NCBI RefSeq assembly: GCF_003369795.1
Contig: NZ_CP026730.1
Location: forward strand, 6,563,001 to 6,627,000
DNA from: Streptomyces sp. CB09001
GTDB taxonomy: Bacteria > Actinomycetota > Actinomycetes > Streptomycetales > Streptomycetaceae
Direction: 5' to 3'
Length of the DNA: 64,000 bases
Numbering within the stretch: position 1 is the stretch's first letter; each line of letters starts with the position of its first letter. Shown here piece by piece: positions 24,519-33,268 of the stretch. A model generated the notes under the pieces. That model ran no database searches. It had not been told where the DNA came from and was given only the letters and a program-made list of their open reading frames with translations. Both the position numbers and the translations under genes were made by a program.

Positions 24519-26626
24519 GCGGGTTGCGGCGGAGCCGGAGCGGGGGCGGGGGCCTCCTCGCGCACCCCGAACCTCTCGTGCGCCCGGCGCAGCGGCTTCG
24601 GGGCCCACCAGGCGCGCCGGCCCAGCAGCGCCATGGTGGCCGGCACCAGCAGCATCCGGACCACTGTGGCGTCGATCAGCACCGCCAGGGTCAGGCCGAG
24701 CCCGATCTGCAGGATCGGCGAGAAGCCGCCCGTCATGAAGGCACCGAAGACCACCGCGAGGAGCAGCGCGGCACAGGTCACCACCCGGCCGGAGCGGCGC
24801 AGTCCGGTCACCACGGCCTCCCGGTCGTCGCCGGTCCGCTCCCGGGCCTCGCGCATCCGGGCCAGGATGAACAACTCGTAGTCCATGGCCAGTCCGAAGG
24901 CGATGGCGATGATCAACGGTGGCGCCGTCAGGCTCAGCGCGCCCAGCCCCTCGGCACCGATCAGCCCGGCCAGATGGCCGTCCTGGAACACCCAGACCAC
25001 CGCGCCGAGTGCGGCCCCGAGGCTGAGCAGCGTGGTCGCGACGGTGCGCAGCGGCAGCAGCACCGACCCGGTGAACGCGAACAGCAGCACGAAGATCCCC
25101 GCCAGCACGGTCAGCGCCGCCCAGGGCGCCCGGTCGGCGAGCATCTGCCGGAAGTCGACCAGCTGGGCCGCGCTGCCGGTGACCTGGACGGGTGCGTCAC
25201 CGCGCAGGTCCCGTACCCGCTCGACGAGTTCGGTGGCCGCCGGGCCGTCGGCCGCTCCGCCCGGGGGCAGTTCGAGCACGGTGGTGCCGCCGGACAGGTC
25301 GCGCGCGACCGTGCCCGGAGCGAGCGCGCGGATCCGGTCGGCCGTCGCGGCGTCGGTGCCGGGCCGCAGGACGACCGTGACCGGTGAGACGCCGGTGCCC
25401 GGCGGGAAGTGCGCCTCGATCGCGTCGTACAACTGCCGCGCCTCGGTGCTCTTCGGAAGCTGCCGCGCGTCCCCGAGGTTGATGGTCATGCCGGTGACGG
25501 GCAGCGCCAGCACCAGCAGGGCCGGGACGGCCACCGCCAGGACGGCCACCCGCCGCCGGGCGGCGAAACGGGCGAGGCGGGCGAAGAGCCGGCCCTCCTC
25601 CTCGGGCCGGGCCTTCGCCGGGGGGATCCGGCCGCCGAACCGGGCCAGCAGCGCGGGCAGCAGCGTCAGCGCCGCCAGCATGTCGACGACGACCACCGCG
25701 GCCACCGCGAGCCCCATGCTGCGCAGGAACGTGCTCGGGAAGACCAGCAGCCCGGCCAGGCTCACGGCCACCGTCAGCCCCGAGAACAGCACGGTCCGCC
25801 CGGCCGCCGCGACCGTGCGGTGCACGGCCTCCACCACGTCGGGGGTGTTCCGCCGCTCCTCGCGGAAGCGGACCAGCATCAGCAGGGCGTAGTCCACGGC
25901 GAGGCCGAGCCCCAGCATCGTCGTGACCTGGATCGCGTACACGGAGATGTCGGTGAACTGGCTGAAGCCGAACAGCGCCAGGAACGCGCCCGCGATCCCC
26001 GCGACCGCCACCAGCAGCGGCAGCCCGGCCGCACGCAGCCCGCCGAACACGACGAACAGCAGGACCAGCACGACCGGCAGCGAGATCAACTCCGCGTTCT
26101 TCACGTCCTCCTGGGCGCGCTCGCCCAGCTGCTGTCCCAGCAGCGGCCCGCCGCTGACGTGGACCCCGGACACCTCGCTCCCGTCGATCCGGTGCAGCCG
26201 GTCGGCCGCGTCCTGGACCGCCGCCTCCTCGGCGTCGTCGCCGAGACCGCCCTCCAGGGCGACGGAGACGACCAGGGCCCGTCCGTCCCCGGCGACCATG
26301 CCGTGCGTGGCGTAGGGGTCGGGGACCTCGGCGACGCCCGCGACCTCCCGCAGGTCGGCCACGGCCCGCCGGACCTCGGCCCGCACCGCGGGATCCGCGA
26401 CGGCGGCGGCCTCGACCACGCCGGTGATCGAGTCGCCCGCCGGGTCGAGGCCGTCCAGGTGTTCGGCGGCGACCTGCGACTCGGTGCCCGGGACGTCGGG
26501 CACGTCGTCGGAGAGCTTCCCGAAGACGCCCGTGCCGAGGCCGAAGCCGAGCAGCAGGAACAGGCCCCACAGGAGCATCACGGTCAGAGGGCGGCGGGTC
26601 GCCGCCCGGGCGAGTGTGGACAGCAC
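24509..26626 (-). CDS. MMPL-family RND transporter
   Basis: A 705-residue inner-membrane transporter of the MMPL/actinorhodin-exporter type. It has the two-fold RND arrangement: helix 1, a large outside loop, a bundle of five helices including GLGLAVDYALLMLVRFREER, then a repeat with FGLAMDYELFILARMREARERTG. The two conserved Asp-Tyr pairs of the proton relay are present. The start is GTG 26626, five bases after GGAGG. It is downstream of a two-component system in the same direction (147-base gap) and is a likely target. Substrates in the family are lipids or antibiotics; none can be assigned. Confidence 0.9.
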   Translation of the reverse strand: MLSTLARAATRRPLTVMLLWGLFLLLGFGLGTGVFGKLSDDVPDVPGTESQVAAEHLDGLDPAGDSITGVVEAAAVADPAVRAEVRRAVADLREVAGVAEVPDPYATHGMVAGDGRALVVSVALEGGLGDDAEEAAVQDAADRLHRIDGSEVSGVHVSGGPLLGQQLGERAQEDVKNAELISLPVVLVLLFVVFGGLRAAGLPLLVAVAGIAGAFLALFGFSQFTDISVYAIQVTTMLGLGLAVDYALLMLVRFREERRNTPDVVEAVHRTVAAAGRTVLFSGLTVAVSLAGLLVFPSTFLRSMGLAVAAVVVVDMLAALTLLPALLARFGGRIPPAKARPEEEGRLFARLARFAARRRVAVLAVAVPALLVLALPVTGMTINLGDARQLPKSTEARQLYDAIEAHFPPGTGVSPVTVVLRPGTDAATADRIRALAPGTVARDLSGGTTVLELPPGGAADGPAATELVERVRDLRGDAPVQVTGSAAQLVDFRQMLADRAPWAALTVLAGIFVLLFAFTGSVLLPLRTVATTLLSLGAALGAVVWVFQDGHLAGLIGAEGLGALSLTAPPLIIAIAFGLAMDYELFILARMREARERTGDDREAVVTGLRRSGRVVTCAALLLAVVFGAFMTGGFSPILQIGLGLTLAVLIDATVVRMLLVPATMALLGRRAWWAPKPLRRAHERFGVREEAPAPAPAPPQPAAR

Positions 26627-26652
26627 GGTCCCTCCCGGCGATCGGACTCGGA

Positions 26653-26673
26653 TCTGGTGTCATCGCCACCAGA
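26653..26673. promoter_or_regulatory. Inverted repeat upstream of the MMPL gene
   Basis: Perfect 7-bp arms tctggtg / caccaga separated by seven bases, 27 bases upstream of the MMPL start. Spacing and position fit a regulator site; the LuxR-type response regulator encoded just upstream is the obvious candidate. Confidence 0.5.
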
Positions 26674-26773
26674 GTCGGGGCGGCCGGGGGTCCGCCGGAT
26701 CGCCGGAGAGAGCGGTTTGCGCACTCGCCCGCACGGGGGAGAGCGGCCGTCGCCTCACCCGTCAGGGGGAGCG

Positions 26774-27445
26774 TCACGGGGCGCCGGGAGCCACCAGACC
26801 GGTCTCGTACGCGCAGATCACCGCCTGCACCCGGTCGCGGAGACCGAGCTTGCTCAGCACGTTGCTGACATGCGTCTTGACGGTGTGCTCGCTCACGAAC
26901 AGGGTCGTGGCGATCTCGGAGTTGGACAGCCCCCGCGCCAGCAGCCGCAGCGTCTCCACCTCGCGCGCGGTCAGCACCTCCAGACGCTCCGGGGTGACGT
27001 CGGCCGCGGCGGCCTCCTCGCGCCGGCGCCGCACGATGTCCGCGACCAGCCTGCGCGTCACCGCCGGGGCCAGCAGTGAGTCACCGGCCGCGACCACCCG
27101 CACCGCGTGCACCAGGTCGTCCCGGCGCACGTCCTTGAGCAGGAAGCCGCTGGCACCCGCGTACAGCGCCTCGTACACGTACTCGTCCAGGTCGAAGGTG
27201 GTCAGCATCACGACCTTGCAGGCGGAGCGCGCGCACACCCGCCGGGCCGCGTCCAGGCCGTCCATGACCGGCATGCGGATGTCCAGGAGCAGGACGTCCG
27301 GCGCGTACCGCTCGACCGCGGCGACCGCCTCCGCGCCGTCCCCGGCCTCCGCGACCACCTCGATGTCCGGCTGCGCCTCCAGGATCATGCTGAACCCGCT
27401 GCGCACCAGCTCCTGGTCGTCGGCCACGACCACCCGGACGCTCAC
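26774..27445 (-). CDS. NarL/FixJ-family response regulator
   Basis: A 223-residue two-component regulator. The receiver domain (1-120) has acidic pocket Asp9-Asp10, phospho-acceptor Asp55 (LLLDIRMP) and Lys in FLLKDV. The C-terminal LuxR helix-turn-helix begins LTAREVETLRLLARGLSN and includes FVSEHTVKTHVSNVLSKLGL. The GTG start overlaps the kinase stop (GTGA). It probably controls the downstream MMPL exporter; the inverted repeat at 26653-26673 is a candidate site. Confidence 0.93.
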   Translation of the reverse strand: MSVRVVVADDQELVRSGFSMILEAQPDIEVVAEAGDGAEAVAAVERYAPDVLLLDIRMPVMDGLDAARRVCARSACKVVMLTTFDLDEYVYEALYAGASGFLLKDVRRDDLVHAVRVVAAGDSLLAPAVTRRLVADIVRRRREEAAAADVTPERLEVLTAREVETLRLLARGLSNSEIATTLFVSEHTVKTHVSNVLSKLGLRDRVQAVICAYETGLVAPGAP

Positions 27446-28662
27446 CCGAGCGCCGTGTGCCGGACGGCCGCGACGGGCAGGCGTACGACGACCCGGAAGC
27501 CGCCGTCCGGTCCGCCGCCGGTGACGGCCTCGCCCCCGCAGGCGGCGGCCCGCTCCCGGATGCCGATCAGCCCGTGCCCGGCGTCGCCCGCCCCGTCACC
27601 CGGGGCCGCCGGGCCCCGTCCGTCGTCCGTCACCGTCAGGGTCACCGCGTCCTCCGCCCAGTCGAGTCCGACCGCCGCGCAGGAAGCGTACGCGTGCTTG
27701 ACCGTGTTGGTGAGGGCCTCCTGCACGATGCGGTAGGCGGCCACCTCGGTGTCCGGGGGCAGCGCACACGGTTCGCCCGTCGTCCTCAACTCCACCCGCA
27801 GCCCGGCCGATTCACCGACCCGGCGGACCAGTCCCGGCAGCGCGGTCAGGCCCGGCTGGGGCAGCCGCCGCGGCCCCGGCTCGCGTTCCTCCTCCTTCAG
27901 CACCCCCAGAATGCGCCGCAGTTGGGTCATCGCGTCCCGCCCGGCCGTCGCGATCGCGTCGAACGCGGCCTCCGCGCGCGCCGGATCACTGCGCACGACG
28001 ACCGGCCCGGCCTCGGCCTGCACCACCATCAGGCTGACCGCGTGCGCCAGGATGTCGTGCATGTCGCGGGCGATGCGGGCGCGTTCCTGCGCCGTGGCCC
28101 GCGCCGTGTCGGCCGCCCGCTCGCGCTCCAGCCGCCGCGCCCGGTCCTCCAGTTCGGCGGTGTAGGCGCGCTGGGTCCGGGTGAGCGAGCCGAGCGCGTA
28201 CGCGCACCCGATGCTCAGCAGCTGGAACGCGTACTCGAACGGCTCGGCGTCCTCCTTGTGGCTGATGGTGGCGGCGACCCCGATCAGCCAGCCCGCCAGC
28301 ATCACCCGCCGCTGCCAGGGCCGGGCGAGGGCGGCCAGGGTGTAGAGGACGACGAAGCCGCCGTACATCAGGTCGGGCGGCGGCGCATGGTAGAGCGCCT
28401 GGGCCGGGGTGGCCGCCGACACGGCACAGGCGGTCGCGAACGGCGCCGCACGCCGCCACACCAACGGCACGGCGGTCGCGGCCCCGAGCAGCCAGCCCCG
28501 CCAGGACAGCGGATCGTCCCCCTCGTCGGGGAACAGCCACTGCAGCGAGACGGCGAACAGCACCAGCGCGGCGACGGCGGCGTCCACCGCGTACGGGCTG
28601 GTCGTACGCAGCCGGGCGAGGACGGCGGCGAGCGGGGAGGACAGCGGGGACCGGGTGGACAT
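27442..28662 (-). CDS. Histidine kinase, HisKA_3 type
   Basis: A 406-residue sensor. About five hydrophobic segments (residues ~25-160) form a membrane sensor with very short outside loops, so it may sense the membrane itself, as in other actinomycete kinases next to exporters. A coiled-coil leads to the DHp motif RIARDMHDILAHAVSLM with phospho-acceptor His202. The HATPase domain has EALTNTVKHA, DDGRG and GHGLIGIRERA. Translationally coupled to its response regulator. Confidence 0.93.
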   Translation of the reverse strand: MSTRSPLSSPLAAVLARLRTTSPYAVDAAVAALVLFAVSLQWLFPDEGDDPLSWRGWLLGAATAVPLVWRRAAPFATACAVSAATPAQALYHAPPPDLMYGGFVVLYTLAALARPWQRRVMLAGWLIGVAATISHKEDAEPFEYAFQLLSIGCAYALGSLTRTQRAYTAELEDRARRLERERAADTARATAQERARIARDMHDILAHAVSLMVVQAEAGPVVVRSDPARAEAAFDAIATAGRDAMTQLRRILGVLKEEEREPGPRRLPQPGLTALPGLVRRVGESAGLRVELRTTGEPCALPPDTEVAAYRIVQEALTNTVKHAYASCAAVGLDWAEDAVTLTVTDDGRGPAAPGDGAGDAGHGLIGIRERAAACGGEAVTGGGPDGGFRVVVRLPVAAVRHTALG

Positions 28663-28694
28663 GGCGGCTCCTGGGGCACGGGGCCGTCCCAGTA

Positions 28695-29489
28695 TCAGGA
28701 GGCGTGCGGGGGCCCGTCCTCACCGGTGCGAGGGATATTCGGGTGCCAGCCCAGGGCCCGGGAGATGCCGCGGGCCGCCAGCCGGACCGCCGGGACCAGC
28801 GCCGGCACCTGCGCGTCGGCGTACGGCACGACGACCGACACGGCCGCGGTCACGGTGCCGTCCGGGCCGTGCACCGGGGCGGCAACCGAGAGGGCGTCGT
28901 CGGTGATCTGCCGGTCGCTCACCGCCGCTCCGGTGCGCCGCACCTCGGCCAGCACCCGGCGCAGCCGTGCCGGGTCGGTGATCGTGTACGCGGTGAAGGA
29001 GGCGAGCGGACCGGTGCGGTACGCCTCCTGGAACTCCGGTTCGCCGTGCGCGAGCAGGGCGAGCCCGACCCCGGTGGCGTGCAGCGGCCAGCGGGCGCCG
29101 ACGCGGATGTGCACGCCGACCGACGACCGGGCCGCCAGCCACTCGATGTAGACGACCTCGCCGCCGTCCCGCACCGCCAGCTGCACGTTCTCGTGCGTCG
29201 CCTCGTACAGGTCCTCCAGGTACGGCCACGCGACCTGCCGCAGCGCGAGACCGCGTGGGGCCAGCGCGGCGACCTCCCACAGCCGCAGGCCGACGTGGTA
29301 GACGCCGGCACCGTCCCGTTCCAGGGCACCCCACCGGGTCAGGGCGCCCACCAGCCGGTGCGCCGTGGTCAGGCTCAGCCCGGCCCGGCGGCTGATGTCC
29401 GTCAGGGACAGGGCCGGGTGCGCGTGGTCGAACGCGGCGAGCACGGCGAGCAGCCGGTCGGGGGCGGTGGGGGCGGAAGGGGCGGTCAC
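28695..29489 (-). CDS. IclR-family transcriptional regulator
   Basis: A 264-residue regulator. The N-terminal winged helix-turn-helix (LLAVLAAFDHAHPALSLTDISRRAGL, then TTAHRLVGALTRWGAL) is followed by the IclR effector domain (LWEVAAL, VHIRVGARWPLHATGVGLALLA, DDALSVAAPVHGPDG). The GTG at 29489 begins the family-like sequence; longer frames upstream look like antisense of the next gene. It is divergent from the GH4 glycosidase over 127 bases, so control of that gene is likely. Confidence 0.9.
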   Translation of the reverse strand: MTAPSAPTAPDRLLAVLAAFDHAHPALSLTDISRRAGLSLTTAHRLVGALTRWGALERDGAGVYHVGLRLWEVAALAPRGLALRQVAWPYLEDLYEATHENVQLAVRDGGEVVYIEWLAARSSVGVHIRVGARWPLHATGVGLALLAHGEPEFQEAYRTGPLASFTAYTITDPARLRRVLAEVRRTGAAVSDRQITDDALSVAAPVHGPDGTVTAAVSVVVPYADAQVPALVPAVRLAARGISRALGWHPNIPRTGEDGPPHAS

Positions 29490-29616
29490 CGGGCCGAGGG
29501 TAGGTGTCCGCCCGGCTCCTGGACAGAGGGAAGGGGAGGTGCACGCGCGGGCGGTACCGGCCGTGCCATGATCGGCGCCGGACGGAAGTGCGGCCGGGCG
29601 ACGGAAGGATGCGGAC

Positions 29617-30954
29617 GTGAGGCTGACGATGCTGGGCGGCGGCGGATTCCGCGTACCGCTCGTGTACGGGGCGCTCCTCGGAGACCGCGCCGAGGGGCGC
29701 GTGAGCGACGTCGTCCTGCACGACCTGGACCCGGCCCGGCTGACGGCGGTGACCCGGGTGCTGGCCGAACAGGCGGCCGGGGTGCCCGACGCGCCGGCCG
29801 TCACCGCCACGACCGACCTCGACGAGGCGCTGCGCGGCGCCGACTTCGTGTTCTCCGCGATCCGCGTCGGCGGCCTCCAAGGACGCGCCGACGACGAACG
29901 GGTGGCGCTCGCCGAGGGCGTCCTCGGCCAGGAGACCGTCGGCGCGGGCGGCATCGCCTACGGGCTGCGGACCGTCCCGGTCGCCGCCGACATCGCCCGC
30001 CGGGTGGCCCGGCTGGCACCGGACGCCTGGGTCATCAACTTCACCAACCCGGCGGGACTGGTCACCGAGGCCATGTCCCGGCACCTCGGCGACCGGGTCA
30101 TCGGCATCTGCGACTCGCCGGTCGGCCTCGGCCGCCGCGTCGCCCGCGTGCTCGGCGCCGACCCGGACCGCGCCTTCGTCGACTACGTCGGCCTCAACCA
30201 CCTCGGCTGGCTGCGCGGCCTGCGCGTCGGCGGACGCGACGAGCTGCCGCGGCTGCTGGCCGACCAGGCGCTGCTCGGCTCCTTCGAGGAGGGCCGGCTC
30301 TTCGGCGCCGACTGGCTGCGCTCCCTCGGCGCCGTCCCCAACGAGTACCTGCACTACTACTACTTCAACCGGGAGACCGTCCGCGCCTACCAGGAGGCCG
30401 GCCTCACCCGGGGCGCGTTCCTGCGCGACCAGCAGGCCCGCTTCTACGACGAGATGCGCCGCCCCGACGCCCCGGCACTTGCCACCTGGGACCGCACCCG
30501 CGCCGAACGCGAGGCGACGTACATGGCCGAGAACCGCGAGACGGCGGGAGCGGGCGAACGCGAGGCCGAGGACCTGTCCGGCGGCTACGAGAAGGTGGCG
30601 CTGGCGCTGATGCGCGCCGTCGCCCGCGACGAACGCGCCACCCTGATCCTCAACGTCCGCAACCGCGGCACGCTCTCCGTCCTCGACCCCGACGCGGTGA
30701 TCGAGGTCCCCTGCCTGGTCGACGCGAACGGCGCCCACCCGATGGCGGCCGATCCGCTGCCGGACCACGCCACCGGTCTGGTCCGCGCGGTCAAGGGCGT
30801 CGAGCGCGACGTCCTGGCCGCGGCCGAGACCGGCTCCCGCGCGGCGGCGGTACGGGCCTTCGCGCTGCACCCCCTCGTCGACTCGGTCGACGTCGCCCGC
30901 CGCCTCGTGGACGGCTACCGGGCGGTGCACCCGGGACTGGCGTACCTCAGGTGA
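29617..30954 (+). CDS. GH4-family 6-phospho-beta-glucosidase
   Basis: A 445-residue NAD- and Mn-dependent glycosidase of family GH4, which acts by an oxidation-elimination mechanism. The dinucleotide site is MLGGGGFRVPLVYGALL. Metal and substrate residues are Asn144 (NFTNPAG), Cys165 (GICDSP) and His195 (GLNHLGW); the SxIRVGGLxGRxxDE motif of 6-phospho-beta-glucosidases is present. Streptomycetes have few cellobiose PTS systems, so a role on other phosphorylated or unphosphorylated beta-glucosides is possible. Start GTG 29617. Its last eight bases overlap the convergent ATP-grasp gene. Confidence 0.92.
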   Translation: MRLTMLGGGGFRVPLVYGALLGDRAEGRVSDVVLHDLDPARLTAVTRVLAEQAAGVPDAPAVTATTDLDEALRGADFVFSAIRVGGLQGRADDERVALAEGVLGQETVGAGGIAYGLRTVPVAADIARRVARLAPDAWVINFTNPAGLVTEAMSRHLGDRVIGICDSPVGLGRRVARVLGADPDRAFVDYVGLNHLGWLRGLRVGGRDELPRLLADQALLGSFEEGRLFGADWLRSLGAVPNEYLHYYYFNRETVRAYQEAGLTRGAFLRDQQARFYDEMRRPDAPALATWDRTRAEREATYMAENRETAGAGEREAEDLSGGYEKVALALMRAVARDERATLILNVRNRGTLSVLDPDAVIEVPCLVDANGAHPMAADPLPDHATGLVRAVKGVERDVLAAAETGSRAAAVRAFALHPLVDSVDVARRLVDGYRAVHPGLAYLR

Positions 30955-32095
30955 GCCCCACGGGGGCGGACGACACCGGTGCCGCCGCCCTCGCTGCCGC
31001 TGCCGGTGCGGGCGCCGGTGCCGGTGCCGGTGTCGCGACGGCCGGGAGGTCCGCGCGCTGGTGCGGCAAGGTCACCGGGCGCAGCGGACGCGGTCCCGCC
31101 ACCACCGCGTAGTCCTGGCCCAGGAACGGCGGCTCCAGCTCGCCCGGGTCGTCACCGAGGGCCAGCCGGACCGCCGCCCACGGCACGTTGACGCCGCACA
31201 GCGCCAGCTGGTGCAGCCCGCCCGCCGGGCGGGTGTTGACGTCCATCAGGACGGGCCGGTCGCCGTACATCCGGAACTGGATGTTGGACAGGTGGTGCAG
31301 CCCGAACGTCTCGGCGATCCGCCGCGCCGGTGCCAGCCACTGCTCGTGCAGGGTGAACCCGCGGCGGCGGCCGTTCTTGGTGCGGCCCACGGCCAGCCGG
31401 ACCCGGTTGTCGGGCCCGGTGAGGCAGTCCACCGAGACCTCCGGCTGCTCCAGGCGCGGCATCACCAGCCAGTCCACGGGCTCCTCGGCCGCCCGCAGCG
31501 CCTCGACGACCAGGGGCAGCGGCACGGACGGGCTGGGGAAGCCGTTCAGGTGCGCGAGGGAGAAGGGGTCACGGGTGACCATCCGGAAGCCCACGCCGCC
31601 CGCGCCGGAGGCCGGCTTGAAGCACGCCCGGTGCCCGTCCGCCTCCAGCTCCTCCACCGCGAGGACGAGTTCGTCGGCCGTGCGCACCCGCCACCACGGC
31701 GGCACCGGCACGCCGAGGGCCCGGACCGCCTCGTAGGCGATCACCTTGTCCCGGAAGACGGCCACCGCCTCCGGCGGCGGCGCGAGCAGCGCCGTACCCA
31801 CCGTCTCGAACTCGGCGCGGTGGGCCACGATCGCGGACTGGTGCAGCCGGGGTACGAACACGTCGATGCCGCGCCGCGCGCACTGGGCCAGGGCGTACTC
31901 GACGTAACCGGCCGGGGAGAGCCCCTCGGGCTCCAACTCCGCGGTGTCCGCGGCGGCCAGCACGGGGGAGTCCGGGTCGCCGTGCGTGGCATGGATCTCG
32001 ACGGCCCGGTCGGCGGGATTTCTCCGCAGCTGATCCATGAAGAAGACGTTCTCCGCGTACGTGCGGTTGAGCCAGACGCGTACGGGAGAAGCCAT
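30947..32095 (-). CDS. ATP-grasp family protein
   Basis: A 382-residue ATP-grasp protein with an N-terminal pre-ATP-grasp half (ASPVRVWLNRTYAENVFFM). ATP-binding stretches are RACFKPASGAGGVGFRMV and VDWLVMPRLEQPEVSVDCL, and the metal motif ends FRMYGDRPVLMDVNTRPAGG. It would ligate a carboxylate to an amine or thiol, as carbamoyl-phosphate-synthase-like and peptide ligases do; the substrate is unknown. The last ~30 residues are Pro/Ala repeats. ATG 32095 follows GGAAGGCGG. The open frame continues upstream but with no family similarity. Confidence 0.85.
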   Translation of the reverse strand: MASPVRVWLNRTYAENVFFMDQLRRNPADRAVEIHATHGDPDSPVLAAADTAELEPEGLSPAGYVEYALAQCARRGIDVFVPRLHQSAIVAHRAEFETVGTALLAPPPEAVAVFRDKVIAYEAVRALGVPVPPWWRVRTADELVLAVEELEADGHRACFKPASGAGGVGFRMVTRDPFSLAHLNGFPSPSVPLPLVVEALRAAEEPVDWLVMPRLEQPEVSVDCLTGPDNRVRLAVGRTKNGRRRGFTLHEQWLAPARRIAETFGLHHLSNIQFRMYGDRPVLMDVNTRPAGGLHQLALCGVNVPWAAVRLALGDDPGELEPPFLGQDYAVVAGPRPLRPVTLPHQRADLPAVATPAPAPAPAPAAAARAAAPVSSAPVGLT

Positions 32096-32260
32096 GCAAG
32101 CCGCCTTCCGGGGTTCGCGGGCAGGGCGAGGCGGGCCGTGCCCGGCCAGGGGTTTGGAGGGACACCGGGCCGCTCTGCGCGTAAGGAGAGTCGTGGCGGT
32201 GGTGTTGGGGCGATCATAGGGGTACGCGCGGCCCCGAGCGCAACGAGCGTCACACGGATG

Positions 32261-32295
32261 CCGTGGCCCGGCCGGGCCACGGTCCCCCCGGGGGG
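32261..32295. repeat. Two adjoining perfect palindromes in a divergent spacer
   Basis: A perfect 22-bp palindrome (32261-32282, centre ggcccggccgggcc) is followed one base later by the 12-bp palindrome ccccccgggggg (32284-32295). They lie in the 285-base gap between the ATP-grasp and phosphoesterase starts, 86 bases upstream of the latter. They could be an operator, a cruciform or an attenuator-like hairpin. Confidence 0.8.
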
Positions 32296-32380
32296 TCGCC
32301 GCGGCGGCGCCGGGTCGCCTTGTGACCCGGGCGGGGATGTGATCTCGTGGCGTCGAACGCGTGTCTGGAAGGGGTGGGGG

Positions 32381-33268
32381 ATGACCACGAGGGCCGGCGC
32401 TCCGGGGAAGCTGTGGGCCATCAGCGATCTGCACATCGGATACGAGGAGAACCGGGCCCTGGTCGAGCGGATGCACCCCGAGTCCGACGACGACTGGCTC
32501 CTGGTGGCCGGCGACGTGGCGGAGACCGTCGCCGACATCCGCTGGGCTCTCGGCGTCCTCGCGGACCGCTTCCGCCGGGTCGTCTGGGTCCCCGGCAACC
32601 ACGAACTGTGGACGCACCCCAAGGACGAGATCGACCTGCGCGGCGTCGCCCGCTACGAGCACCTCGTCGAGCTGTGCCGGGAACTGGGCGTGACCACCCC
32701 CGAGGACCCGTACCCGGTGTGGGAGGGCGCCGGCGGCCCGGCGGTCGTCGCGCCGCTCTTCCTGCTCTACGACTACTCGTTCCTGCCCGCGGGGTGCGCG
32801 ACCAAGGCCGAGGGACTGGAGTACGCCCAGGGCACCGGCGTCGTGTGCAGCGACGAGTACCTGCTGCACCCCGACCCCTATCCCAGCCGCGAGGCCTGGT
32901 GCCGGGCGCGGGTCGCCGAGACCGAGCGCAGGCTCGCCGAGATCCCCGCCGACCTGCCCACGATCCCCGTCAACCACTACCCGCTGCACCGGCACCCCAC
33001 CGATGTCCTGTGGTATCCCGAGTTCGCCATGTGGTGCGGTACGTCGCTGACCGCCGACTGGCACCGCAGGTTCCGGGTGCGGACCATGGTCTACGGGCAT
33101 CTGCACATCCCGCGCACCACCTGGCACGAGGGGGTCCGCTTCGAGGAGGTCTCGGTGGGCTATCCCCGCGAGTGGCGCAAGCGGCCCGGGCCGCCCGGGC
33201 AACTGCGCCGCATCCTGCCGTCGACGCAGGCGTCCACGGCGCCGTCGCGCCAGGAGGCGACCCGTTGA
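32381..33268 (+). CDS. Metallophosphoesterase, PptH-like (candidate phosphopantetheinyl hydrolase)
   Basis: A 295-residue calcineurin-like phosphoesterase. All metal motifs are present: AISDLHIGYEEN (Asp16, His18), LVAGDVAETV, WVPGNHELW, NHYPLH and YGHLHIPRTTW. The gene is translationally coupled to a phosphopantetheinyl transferase. The same pairing occurs in Mycobacterium tuberculosis (Rv2795c PptH with Rv2794c PptT), where PptH removes phosphopantetheine from carrier proteins and counteracts the transferase. By family and context this is the likely role here. ATG 32381 follows GGAAGGGGTGGGGG. Confidence 0.88.
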   Translation: MTTRAGAPGKLWAISDLHIGYEENRALVERMHPESDDDWLLVAGDVAETVADIRWALGVLADRFRRVVWVPGNHELWTHPKDEIDLRGVARYEHLVELCRELGVTTPEDPYPVWEGAGGPAVVAPLFLLYDYSFLPAGCATKAEGLEYAQGTGVVCSDEYLLHPDPYPSREAWCRARVAETERRLAEIPADLPTIPVNHYPLHRHPTDVLWYPEFAMWCGTSLTADWHRRFRVRTMVYGHLHIPRTTWHEGVRFEEVSVGYPREWRKRPGPPGQLRRILPSTQASTAPSRQEATR

